Below, piece by piece: positions 1 through 7,340 of a stretch of DNA of 35,148 nt. Position 1 is the first letter of the stretch; each line of letters opens with the position of its first letter. The notes below the pieces were generated by a model. It saw nothing but the letters and a program-made list of their open reading frames with translations, was not told the origin of the DNA and did not search any database. The stretch is from Marinilabiliales bacterium (GTDB lineage Bacteria; Bacteroidota; Bacteroidia; Bacteroidales; F082): positions 1 to 35,148 of the forward strand of contig PKTD01000078.1 in assembly GCA_002869315.1 (NCBI GenBank), read 5' to 3'. A program made the translations under genes and the position numbers.

Positions 1-1
1 C

Positions 2-289
2 ATACTTACTCAGCTTACTGAACATGGAATATTAAAATCATCACAAGGAAGATATGGCGGCTTTATGCTCGCGAAAAGTTCAGAGAGAATAAAATTAATA
101 GAAATAGTAGAAGCCATGGAAAGTGTGGAAAAATACTTCGGATGTGTTTTGGGCTTTGAAAAATGCTCAGACGAAAACCCTTGTTCACTCCACACAAAAT
201 GGGCACCCATAAGAAATGAATTAAAATCATTATTAATTGAAACAACAATAAAAGATGTAATTTCAGACCCCTCTATAGTGAGGTTTTAA
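2..289 (+). CDS. Rrf2 family transcriptional regulator, 3' part only
   Basis: The reading frame is open from base 2, so the 5' end lies outside the window and only about 95 C-terminal residues are visible. They carry the Rrf2 pattern: L-x2-HGIL-x-S-x-G-x-GGF-x-LA, the end of the winged helix and its wing, then a helix, then three cysteines in CVLGFEKC and CSDENPC (spacing C-x6-C-x5-C) followed by LHTKW. In IscR, NsrR and RsrR the matching cysteines bind an iron-sulfur cluster that senses Fe-S status, NO or redox state. A perfect inverted repeat starts 17 bases after the stop, and the genes that follow encode a cupin, a hemerythrin-like protein and a DUF1858 protein. I infer that this regulator controls them, and itself if they are co-transcribed. 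Family assignment is secure; the exact signal is not. Confidence 0.85.
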   Translation: MLTQLTEHGILKSSQGRYGGFMLAKSSERIKLIEIVEAMESVEKYFGCVLGFEKCSDENPCSLHTKWAPIRNELKSLLIETTIKDVISDPSIVRF

Positions 290-305
290 AATTTTTTAAT
301 AATAT

Positions 306-325
306 ATACTACATAGTTGTAGTAT
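306..325. promoter_or_regulatory. Perfect 8-bp inverted repeat, candidate Rrf2 operator
   Basis: ATACTACA and TGTAGTAT are exact reverse complements separated by TAGT. The site lies between the Rrf2 stop and the cupin start, 15 bases before the ATG. The arms are A+T-rich and no T-run follows, so it is unlikely to be a terminator. Symmetry, position and the adjacent regulator gene favour an operator; binding is inferred. Confidence 0.5.
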
Positions 326-340
326 TTAAATTTATATAAT

Positions 341-679
341 ATGATACACAGAACATATAAAACAGAACCAATTAAGGAAAACCCACATAAAGTGGATGTA
401 AGAAGGTTATATGACGACAAATCAGCGCAGCTTATGCATATAACACTACAAACAGGAGAAACTCTAAAAGCACATAAAACTCCAGTTGATGTTTGTTTTT
501 ATATACTTGAAGGAAATCCTACAATACATATAGGAGATGAGTCAGTCTCCTACCCTGCGGATACCTTGATTGAAAGTCCGGCAATGGTGGTTCACCATAT
601 CAGCAATGAAAATGATGGCCTTGCCAGAATATTGGTAATAAAAGCACCACGACCTGAACACAAAACCAGATTATTGTAG
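341..679 (+). CDS. Small cupin-domain protein
   Basis: The 112-residue protein is a single cupin barrel. It shows the pattern G-E-T-L-x-A-H-K-T-P, a central F-Y-I-L-E-G turn, then G-D-E-x2-x-Y-P-A-D-T and a late V-V-H-H-I near residue 87. The metal-binding set is thinner than the classical GX5HXHX3-4EX6G motif, with one histidine in the first motif and two in the second, so the bound metal is uncertain. There is no signal peptide, so it should be cytoplasmic. Small cupins of this kind often sit beside hemerythrin or DUF438 proteins in anaerobes. It is the first gene after the Rrf2 regulator and the palindrome, and 138 bases separate it from the DUF438 gene. Its substrate cannot be read from the sequence. 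Confidence 0.8.
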   Translation: MIHRTYKTEPIKENPHKVDVRRLYDDKSAQLMHITLQTGETLKAHKTPVDVCFYILEGNPTIHIGDESVSYPADTLIESPAMVVHHISNENDGLARILVIKAPRPEHKTRLL

Positions 680-682
680 AAA

Positions 683-710
683 GTGAATGGTGAATAGTAA
701 ATGGTAGAAT
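683..710 (+). repeat. Degenerate 7-base tandem repeat (four units)
   Basis: Four consecutive heptamers read GTGAATG, GTGAATA, GTAAATG and GTAGAAT. They start four bases after the cupin stop. AATGGTA inside the array (700-706) is complementary to TACCATT at 739-745, which could form a weak stem in the cupin-DUF438 gap. Confidence 0.5.
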
Positions 711-817
711 ATAGGCTAAGCAATTTAAAGTCTCCTATTACCATTGAATTACACCTACATTTTAGTGGATAAAGAATGTAATTAAAGAATAAGGTTTAAA
801 TAATAACATTTAAAAAC

Positions 818-2059
818 ATGAGTGAACTGATAAATAACTCCCGTTTTAGGAAAAGTCAACTTAAAGAACTGATACTGAAGCTACACGAGGGAGAATCGCC
901 GGATCTGGTGCGTCAGGAATTAATAGAATCCCTGAAAAGCATTCCTTATGGAGAAGTTGTGGAGGTAGAGCAGGAATTATTGGATGAAGGCCTGCCCCAG
1001 GAAGAAGTATTAAAACTATGTGATATACATGGCTCCGTGCTAGAAGGTCATGTAGACCTCAGCGGTATTAAAATAGTTGAACCCGGCCATCCGGTGGATG
1101 TATTCAGACAGGAAAACAAGGAAATTAAAGATACAGCCTCCAAAGCCAGGGAAATGCTGGAAAATATGAACCGTATTGATGATGATAACTTCAAAACCTT
1201 TTCTATTGGTTTGCTGGCCATTTTCAATCAGTTAATGGATATCGACAAGCATTATCAGAGGAAAGAATATCTCGTATTTCCATATCTCGAAAAGAATGAA
1301 ATCACAGGTCCCCCAAAGGTAATGTGGGGGAAACACGATGAAATCCGGGAACAACTAAAAGCATGTATCGAAATCCTGAATATTAAAGAACTGAGGAAAA
1401 GCGATTTGAGCGAATCCACAGAATTACTCTTCTTCCCTACTTTACAGGCAATAACTGATATGGTTCAAAAAGAGGAGGAAATACTTTTCCCCATGAGTCT
1501 TGATGTGCTTACAACCGAAGAATGGTGGGCTATTCATAAACAAACCATGGAATTTGGATTTTGTTTATACGACCCTGAAACCGAATGGAAACCCGAAGGT
1601 ATTGAAGATGAGCAACAGGAAACTGTAGTTAATACTGGTGGTAATATTCAATTGCCCTCAGGAAGTTTCACCGCTCAGGAGATAATGGCCATTTTAAATA
1701 CTGTTCCCGTTGACATGACATTTGTGGATAAACACGACAAGGTAAAATATTTCACCCAGGGAAAAGAAAGGGTATTTATGCGTAACCGCTCCATAATCAA
1801 CAGGGATGTGCGTTTGTGTCATCCTCCGGGGAGCACACATATTGTAGAAAAAATCCTGGACGATTTTAAAACCGGCAAGGCTACACATGCTCCCTTCTGG
1901 ATAAATATGAAAGGTAAATTTATTAAAATAGAATACTTCGCCCTGCATGATGAAAATGGTGATTATCTGGGTACTCTGGAAGTATCGCAGGATTTATCAG
2001 AAAACCGCTCTTTGGAAGGGGAAAGAAGAATACTATCATATACCGATGAAAAAGAATAA
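818..2059 (+). CDS. DUF438 / hemerythrin HHE / PAS protein
   Basis: This soluble 413-residue protein has three parts. Residues 1-85 form a helical DUF438 domain (RKSQLKELILKLHEG, LPQEEVLKLCDIHG). Residues about 90-245 are a hemerythrin-like four-helix bundle with candidate di-iron ligands H91, H145, E150, H173 and E219-E221 (HYQRKE, KHDEIREQ, EEEILFPM). Residues about 285-400 are a PAS-type domain with VRLCHPPGS, FWINMKGKFIKI and YLGTLEVSQD. Proteins with this architecture are widespread in anaerobes and are thought to handle NO, oxygen or di-iron chemistry; no reaction is firmly assigned that I can name. The next gene starts three bases after the stop, so the two form an operon. Together with the Rrf2 gene they suggest a nitrosative or redox stress locus. 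Confidence 0.88.
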   Translation: MSELINNSRFRKSQLKELILKLHEGESPDLVRQELIESLKSIPYGEVVEVEQELLDEGLPQEEVLKLCDIHGSVLEGHVDLSGIKIVEPGHPVDVFRQENKEIKDTASKAREMLENMNRIDDDNFKTFSIGLLAIFNQLMDIDKHYQRKEYLVFPYLEKNEITGPPKVMWGKHDEIREQLKACIEILNIKELRKSDLSESTELLFFPTLQAITDMVQKEEEILFPMSLDVLTTEEWWAIHKQTMEFGFCLYDPETEWKPEGIEDEQQETVVNTGGNIQLPSGSFTAQEIMAILNTVPVDMTFVDKHDKVKYFTQGKERVFMRNRSIINRDVRLCHPPGSTHIVEKILDDFKTGKATHAPFWINMKGKFIKIEYFALHDENGDYLGTLEVSQDLSENRSLEGERRILSYTDEKE

Positions 2060-2062
2060 GAT

Positions 2063-2581
2063 ATGAATGAATTAATAATAACACCCAAGACAAAAGTTGC
2101 AGAAATGCTGGATGCTTACCCCCAATTGGAAGATGCTCTAATTGACATAGCTCCTCAGTTCAAAAAACTCAAAAATCCGGTTCTTAGGAAAACCATTGCT
2201 CGCGTTACAACTTTAGGTCAGGCAGCAATTGTAGGAGGAGTTAAAGTGGAAGAAATGGTTTCTAAACTTAGAGAAATAATAGGCCAGAATAACACAACGT
2301 CCATAGAAACAGAAAACACCACATATAATACTGAGAAGCCCCAATGGTTTAAGGAATCATTAATTGCCCAAACCATAGATACAAGGGAGATGCTTAATGC
2401 CGGAGAGCATCCGGTGCATGAAGTATTATCATCAATTAAAAAACTAAATGACAGTGAGATACTAAAGATAATAACACCTTTTATACCTGCTCCACTTATC
2501 GACAAAACCATAAGTTTAAAATATAAACACTGGCTGGTGGAACAAAGTACTGATGAGTATATTTTGTATTTTACAAAGTGA
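2063..2581 (+). CDS. DUF1858 + DUF2249 protein
   Basis: The protein has 172 residues. Residues 1-70 match the DUF1858 pattern (ITPKTKVAEMLDAYPQLED, NPVLRKTIARVTTLGQAA), a small helical domain related to the N-terminal part of ScdA/RIC di-iron repair proteins. Residues about 100-172 look like DUF2249 (IDTREML, HPVHEVLSSIKKL, ITPFIPAPLID), a small sulfur-carrier-like fold. It lacks the cysteine expected in many DUF1858 proteins, since there is no Cys anywhere in the chain. It sits three bases after the DUF438 gene and before a terminator, so it is the last gene of this operon. A role beside the hemerythrin protein in NO or iron stress is inferred from context. Confidence 0.85.
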   Translation: MNELIITPKTKVAEMLDAYPQLEDALIDIAPQFKKLKNPVLRKTIARVTTLGQAAIVGGVKVEEMVSKLREIIGQNNTTSIETENTTYNTEKPQWFKESLIAQTIDTREMLNAGEHPVHEVLSSIKKLNDSEILKIITPFIPAPLIDKTISLKYKHWLVEQSTDEYILYFTK

Positions 2582-2590
2582 AATAAAAAA

Positions 2591-2617
2591 GGCCGTTTTG
2601 CCAAAGGCAAAACGGCC
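2591..2617. terminator. 12-bp perfect hairpin terminator, probably bidirectional
   Basis: GGCCGTTTTGCC and GGCAAAACGGCC pair perfectly around an AAA loop. On the minus strand the stem is followed by TTTTTTATTT, so it is a textbook intrinsic terminator for the gene ending at 2656. On the plus strand the following T-run is weaker, but the hairpin should also stop readthrough from the DUF1858 gene. It lies between convergent genes. Confidence 0.92.
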
Positions 2618-2655
2618 TCCATTTATTGGATAAACGCTATCTTATTTTAATTAGT

Positions 2656-4368
2656 TTATTTAGTTACTACAAGTTTCTTAACCATTTTCTGACTATCGGT
2701 AAGAAGTACTATCTGGTAAATTCCCGTTGGCAACTTCTTCAAATCAATGTCGATTACAGATGATTTAATAGTTTGTCTTGGTAATTCCCAATAAACTCTT
2801 CCACTTAAATCGTAAATGCTTAGTTGAACTTCAGAGCCTTGTAATTTCAGTAAGTTAACTGATAATTTGCCCTTAACAGGATTAGGATAAATACTCCAGT
2901 CTTCAGTTTTTATCTCTGCTGTTTTGTTTGAATATTCGATATCTGAATCATAATCGCCTCCTGAATAAGCATTTCCAGCAGCATCCATACATTCGCCTAA
3001 ATAATCGCCATGGGCAAGATGTGCTGCAACAGCATTTGCACTTATACAAATAGTATGTGCTTCACCAATATTTCCTGGCGGCAAATGACATACTAATACT
3101 TTATTCATGTTTTTTCCACATCTGATATCATTAACAACAACTGTTACCTCATCGGTATCAACACAACCATTTGCATCGGTAACTGTTACGGTATAAGTTG
3201 TTGTAAACTCTGGTTGTGCAATCGGATCTGCTATATCCGGATCACTAAGTCCGGTTGTTGGATACCAACTATATGAAACTCCACCACTGGCACTTAACTG
3301 AGTATTTAATGGTGGATATCCAATATAAATTACGGCATCATCACCTGCATCGGCAGTTGGCAATGGATTTACGCTTACATAAATAGTATCAGATTCGGTA
3401 TTACCTAAATAAGTAACATCTACATAATATTCACCTTCTGTATCCACAGTAATTGTTTGTGTTGTATCTCCGGTTGACCATAGGAATTCATATCCCGGAT
3501 TACCGGCATCAAGCACAATGCTTTCACCTTCACAGAGAGCTACATCTGGTCCGAGATCAACTTCAATTGGAATTGAGAAACTGGAAGCGCGTATAAAAAC
3601 CCATGAGTCCAGAATGTGGTCTCCTGCATCAGCTATAGCTAGTTTAATATGATGTGAAGGATTGGAATTCAAAGCAAAAGTTCCTGTAATTGTAGTTGTG
3701 AAACCATCACTCTCAATATTATTTGAGCCTGAAGTATTATCAATATAATATGCTGAATTCGAGCCATTATTCACATTGTTTATGGAAACCGGCGTTGATG
3801 TTCCTGGTACCAATGCAATATTGCTTCCGTCGAGGAAGAAGGCAAATACATCATTGTATGCTGAGCCTACCCACTCATTATATTCGTCGGAACCAAAGAT
3901 AAATTCAATATATATTGAATCTGCCGGAAGGCTGAAATCAAATTCCAGTATAGTAGCATCATTGGTTGTATATCCGGGAATAAGGGATGCCAGTTGAGCA
4001 TCTCCCGGCAATCCAAGATTACCAGTTATACCGCTTGAAATATTGGGACCTACAACATTATTAATGTATCCTGAAGAGAGAATTATACCCGATTCAAAAC
4101 CAAGTCCCGCCGTTCCTCCATTGGTGAATAATCCGGCTGAGGATATTGTTCCAGTTAGTCCGGTAAATGAAATATTGGAATAACTTATACCGGGTCCTAA
4201 AATATTTTCTACCAAATCTGCTGATGTGGTTGTAGTTCCATCCATATTAGTTACGGAAGGTGAAGCAGCAGCACGCACCATATCTTTCGATGGTCCTGCT
4301 ATTCTTTTTTGTGAGTACACAGTTGTGCTAATCGCATAGATTAATGCTAGTAATAAAAGTTTTTTCAT
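2656..4368 (-). CDS. Secreted choice-of-anchor L protein with T9SS sorting domain
   Basis: The protein has 570 residues. A signal peptide (residues 1-19, cleaved before Q) is followed by a choice-of-anchor L region at about 45-265 (GLGFESGIILSSG, FIFGSDEYNEWVG, DVFAFFLDG). Two Ig/PKD-like segments come next: about 270-335 (ALCEGESIVLDAGNPG, FLWSTGDT) and 336-415 (SYSWYPTTGLSDP, TTTYTVTVTDANGC). Residues 422-460 carry the compact NKVLVCHLPPGN...AHLAHGD...C motif. The last 80 residues are a type A T9SS sorting domain (WSIYPNPVKG, SIYDLSGRV, LPTGIYQIVL, KKLVVTK), so the protein should cross the outer membrane and be attached or released at the surface. Its ligand is unknown. It is a single-gene unit with a good promoter upstream and a hairpin downstream. 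Confidence 0.92.
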   Translation of the reverse strand: MKKLLLLALIYAISTTVYSQKRIAGPSKDMVRAAASPSVTNMDGTTTTSADLVENILGPGISYSNISFTGLTGTISSAGLFTNGGTAGLGFESGIILSSGYINNVVGPNISSGITGNLGLPGDAQLASLIPGYTTNDATILEFDFSLPADSIYIEFIFGSDEYNEWVGSAYNDVFAFFLDGSNIALVPGTSTPVSINNVNNGSNSAYYIDNTSGSNNIESDGFTTTITGTFALNSNPSHHIKLAIADAGDHILDSWVFIRASSFSIPIEVDLGPDVALCEGESIVLDAGNPGYEFLWSTGDTTQTITVDTEGEYYVDVTYLGNTESDTIYVSVNPLPTADAGDDAVIYIGYPPLNTQLSASGGVSYSWYPTTGLSDPDIADPIAQPEFTTTYTVTVTDANGCVDTDEVTVVVNDIRCGKNMNKVLVCHLPPGNIGEAHTICISANAVAAHLAHGDYLGECMDAAGNAYSGGDYDSDIEYSNKTAEIKTEDWSIYPNPVKGKLSVNLLKLQGSEVQLSIYDLSGRVYWELPRQTIKSSVIDIDLKKLPTGIYQIVLLTDSQKMVKKLVVTK

Positions 4369-4756
4369 GATTGAATTTTTTTGTTTGTTTGTAATAGATA
4401 GCTTGTATATCCTCTACAAATGTAATTCATGTAATTTATAAAGTCAAGGTTTTTACTATGCTAATACATTGTTATTGTGTTAAATAAGAGTTAAATACTT
4501 AACAGTAAAGCTCTGGATATTTTTGATTGAGTTCCATTGTTAATAAAGGCTACAGAGAGATCACTAACTTATTAATTACTAGAAAACCACTAATTAAAAC
4601 CTAAAAAAACAATATTAGAAATTTAGTTTATTAACATATATTACTCATTAGTAAGATTTTGTTTAATTTAGACCTAAGTAAGAAAACACCAAAACAAGGC
4701 ATTTTGGGCGAAGTTTTAGTGATGATAGTGCAAAAAAATCTAAATAATATGATATT
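4369..4756. other. 388-base intergenic region between divergent genes
   Basis: No open reading frame is worth keeping here. The right-hand part near 4417-4447 holds a clear promoter for the leftward T9SS gene. The rest is A+T-rich; the stretch at 4691-4735 is relatively rich in G and precedes the rightward lipoprotein gene, but I cannot define a promoter or a structured RNA in it. Confidence 0.6.
4417..4447 (-). promoter_or_regulatory. Bacteroidota-type promoter of the T9SS protein gene
   Basis: On the minus strand TTG (4447-4445) and TACATTTG (4424-4417) are separated by exactly 20 bases. This fits the -33 TTG / -7 TAnnTTTG consensus of Bacteroidota. The start codon lies about 48 bases downstream. 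Confidence 0.75.
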
Positions 4757-5548
4757 ATGAGAACTCCACTTTTATTAATACTAACATTAATTATCACTAT
4801 TTTTTATTCCTGTGAAGGTAATAGAACAAAAGAAGCGAATCACAATGAAAGTGATAAGGAATTGCTAACTGAAACCAAAGATGCTTCAAGTGATACAAGT
4901 CAAAATCCTGATGCATCTGTTTTAAATGAAACAGAATTACAAAACTTAGAATCCTTAAGTGAGACATGGGATTTAAAAACCACCATTGGGGAAGGTATGA
5001 TTTGGAGAAAAGAAAAAGTTGATGGAAGTGATAATTGGACTGAAATAGTAGTTACTAACATTTTCGGTTTTAAACATGATATGGATACTGGAGAAATTGT
5101 ACAAATAGTTCCACTCAGAAAAGAATTACCAATTATAACACTTGCCGTAGTTAAAACAACTAAAAGAGATGATTTTGAAGCAGATATCTGGTATGAAGTT
5201 AAACTGGAAAGCATCCCGGAAAAATATACAGAATATCGTACTATTAAATCCCCTCCTGAGTTAAGACAGGAATATCCATCAGAAGTTATAGTTGTTTATC
5301 CGGCTGTTAGAAATTGTTCTCTATTATACGATATACAATTTGAAGCTAAGGATTTACCTGAGAACATATCTAACGATATAATTAAAGGTGCTCTCGACTT
5401 TGATGGTGATAATCTTCCTGATGCTATAATATGTAGTTTTTGTTGTAAAACCAGAAAACCAACTGGAAACTGCGATTATATTTGCAGTGAAACCTATATA
5501 AAATTAGATAATAAATGGACAATGGTGGATTCATCGCAACCTATGTAA
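4757..5548 (+). CDS. Lipoprotein of unknown function
   Basis: I do not recognise a family. The 263-residue product begins with a hydrophobic segment ending in FYSC, a lipobox with Cys19, followed by a Ser/Asp/Glu-rich linker to about residue 65, as expected for an outer-membrane-anchored lipoprotein. The C-terminal third contains LDFDGDNLPD (213-222), which resembles the calcium-loop DxDxDxxxD of FG-GAP or dockerin repeats, and then five cysteines at 226, 229, 230, 239 and 243, spaced so that two disulfides or a metal site are possible. It stands alone: divergent from the T9SS gene and separated by 88 bases from the next lipoprotein gene. Confidence 0.8.
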   Translation: MRTPLLLILTLIITIFYSCEGNRTKEANHNESDKELLTETKDASSDTSQNPDASVLNETELQNLESLSETWDLKTTIGEGMIWRKEKVDGSDNWTEIVVTNIFGFKHDMDTGEIVQIVPLRKELPIITLAVVKTTKRDDFEADIWYEVKLESIPEKYTEYRTIKSPPELRQEYPSEVIVVYPAVRNCSLLYDIQFEAKDLPENISNDIIKGALDFDGDNLPDAIICSFCCKTRKPTGNCDYICSETYIKLDNKWTMVDSSQPM

Positions 5549-5636
5549 ACAATTGTTTAATAAAAACTCCATATTAAAATCATAAAAAAAGGCAACTTTG
5601 TGCCGATGACATTGTCGTTATATAAAAGAGAATAAT

Positions 5637-6002
5637 ATGAAAAAGGATTGGATTAGAAAAGCAGTTGGAGGCTTGAGTTTAACCTCTGCCTTGTTTATTT
5701 TTCAGGCCTGCTATGGAACTCCTCAGGATTTAGCACCTGATATATTAATTGAAGGACAGGTAAGATCGCTGTCTTCGGGCCTGCCAATACAAGGTATAAA
5801 GGTTAGTGTTACAGATAATATGCAATATCAAATGACTGATAATGAGGGTAAGTTTTCTTTTTATACGGAAATGTTAACCGGATTAACTATTAATTTTCAG
5901 GATATTGACTCCCTTCAAAACGGTCACTATATGGATAAAGATACTGTATTGACAAACCTGAGCGGAAATGTATATTTAGATATTGCTTTGCAAGAAAAGT
6001 AA
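5637..6002 (+). CDS. Lipoprotein partner of a radical SAM enzyme (rSAM/lipoprotein system)
   Basis: The product has 121 residues. A signal segment with a twin-basic start (WIRKAVGG) leads to FQACYG, a lipobox with Cys25. Residues about 38-119 form a CarboxypepD-regulatory-like beta-sandwich (IEGQVRSLSSGLPIQGIKVSV, TDNEGKFSFY). The CYG-x-P start and the immediately following radical SAM gene fit the Bacteroidales pair described as the rSAM/lipoprotein system (TIGR04134 lipoprotein with TIGR04133 enzyme, as I recall the model names). The TAA of this gene is followed directly by the ATG of the radical SAM gene, so the two are translated together. The lipoprotein is either the substrate or the partner of the enzyme; which one is not settled by the sequence. 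Confidence 0.82.
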   Translation: MKKDWIRKAVGGLSLTSALFIFQACYGTPQDLAPDILIEGQVRSLSSGLPIQGIKVSVTDNMQYQMTDNEGKFSFYTEMLTGLTINFQDIDSLQNGHYMDKDTVLTNLSGNVYLDIALQEK

Positions 6003-7076
6003 ATGCTCAGTACCTTAAAGAAATACAGCTTCAGAAAATTTCGGGATTCTGAAATAAAGAATCATGAATTGAATTATTTATTTTGGGAATGTACTACTCG
6101 CTGTAATCTTAATTGCCTGCATTGCGGAAGTGATTGCTCAAAAGATAGTTTGCATAATGATATGCCTGTTGAAGACTTTCTAATGGCTATCGACACCATA
6201 AAAAAAATACCTAAAAATTTTACTGTTGTGTTTACGGGAGGAGAACCTCTGTTAAGAAAAGACATAGAATATTGTGGTAAGGAATTAAGAAAAAGAGGAT
6301 TCAGATGGTCAATGGTTACCAATGGTCATTTATATGATAAGGAAAGACATATTTCATTGCTTAATGCTGGAATGGGAGCACTTACAATTAGTTTGGACGG
6401 ACTTATAGAATCTCATAACTGGCTGAGAAACAATTCTCATAGTTTTGATAAACTAATGAATGCTATTGAGTTAGCAGCCTCATCGAGTCGCTTGAATTTT
6501 GACATTGTAACTTGTGTTAACCAAAAGAACATCAACGAACTGGATAAAATCAGGGAATTACTAATCTCTAAAAATGTAAAGGCATGGAGGCTGTTTACAA
6601 TAATCCCTATAGGTCGGGCAGCAAGCAATGATAATTTGCTTTTAACTGACGATCAGTTTTTAGAGTTAATGGAATTTATAAATCAGCATAGAAAAACTAA
6701 AGAGATTGATATAAAATTTAGTTGCGAGGGCTATGTTGGCAGATACGAATCCAAAGTAAGAGACACTTCCTTCTTTTGCAGAGCAGGTATTAACATCGGC
6801 TCAATTCTTATTGACGGCTCAATTTCAGCCTGCCCCAATATCGACAGATCATTCGTGCAGGGAAATATTTACAAAGACAATTTTTTTAAAGTTTGGGAGA
6901 ACAAATTTCATCCATTCAGAAACAGAATTTGGACTAAAACTGGAAAATGTGAATTATGCGATAGTTACAAAGACTGTAACGGAAATGGATTTCACAACTG
7001 GCATGGAGAAAAGAAAAATGTTCTGGTTTGTCATAAAGAAAAAATAGAAAACAGCATTTGTAAAAATGTTATTTAG
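6003..7076 (+). CDS. Radical SAM/SPASM enzyme of the rSAM/lipoprotein system
   Basis: The enzyme has 357 residues. The radical SAM cluster motif is CNLNCLHC (Cys34, Cys38, Cys41). GGEP follows at 79-82, and the SAM-binding strands include TISLDG (128-133). A SPASM-like C-terminus carries Cys259, Cys277, the pair Cys316/Cys319, Cys325 and Cys343, enough for one or two auxiliary 4Fe-4S clusters. SPASM enzymes usually modify peptides or proteins, and the abutting upstream gene encodes a short lipoprotein, so a cytoplasmic modification of that lipoprotein or of another partner before export is the natural inference. No peptidase or transporter lies alongside. The gene starts on the base after the upstream stop. 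Confidence 0.88.
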   Translation: MLSTLKKYSFRKFRDSEIKNHELNYLFWECTTRCNLNCLHCGSDCSKDSLHNDMPVEDFLMAIDTIKKIPKNFTVVFTGGEPLLRKDIEYCGKELRKRGFRWSMVTNGHLYDKERHISLLNAGMGALTISLDGLIESHNWLRNNSHSFDKLMNAIELAASSSRLNFDIVTCVNQKNINELDKIRELLISKNVKAWRLFTIIPIGRAASNDNLLLTDDQFLELMEFINQHRKTKEIDIKFSCEGYVGRYESKVRDTSFFCRAGINIGSILIDGSISACPNIDRSFVQGNIYKDNFFKVWENKFHPFRNRIWTKTGKCELCDSYKDCNGNGFHNWHGEKKNVLVCHKEKIENSICKNVI

Positions 7077-7340
7077 TTTGTTACATTTTATAATAACAAA
7101 AGAAATATTTGGATAAATAAAACTCAAAATGAATAATTAGCTTAAATAAATTAATTGCTATAATTCTAAAATCATATTCTTAAAAAACCCAAATAAATTT
7201 CATTCTTGCAATTCTAATTCTATATTTTTGACAATTATTTAGTTGAATAACATTATTGGTTAATATTATCAGTTTTTATATATACTAATCAAACTAATTT
7301 AATTATTACAAATTTCTAATACACACTAAATGTTTTATTC

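Noticed and set aside
2218-2622. Minus-strand open frame over the DUF1858 gene
   Set aside because: It lies opposite a well-supported gene, runs through the terminator and has no recognisable domain; the other long antisense frames in the window fail for the same reason.
5546-5559. TAAACAATTGTTTA palindrome at the end of the unknown lipoprotein gene
   Set aside because: It contains the stop codon, is short and A+T-rich, and has no second copy or regulator nearby.
7077-7100. TTTGTTA / TAACAAA hairpin after the radical SAM gene as terminator
   Set aside because: The stem is A+T-rich with a 10-base loop and no T-run follows.
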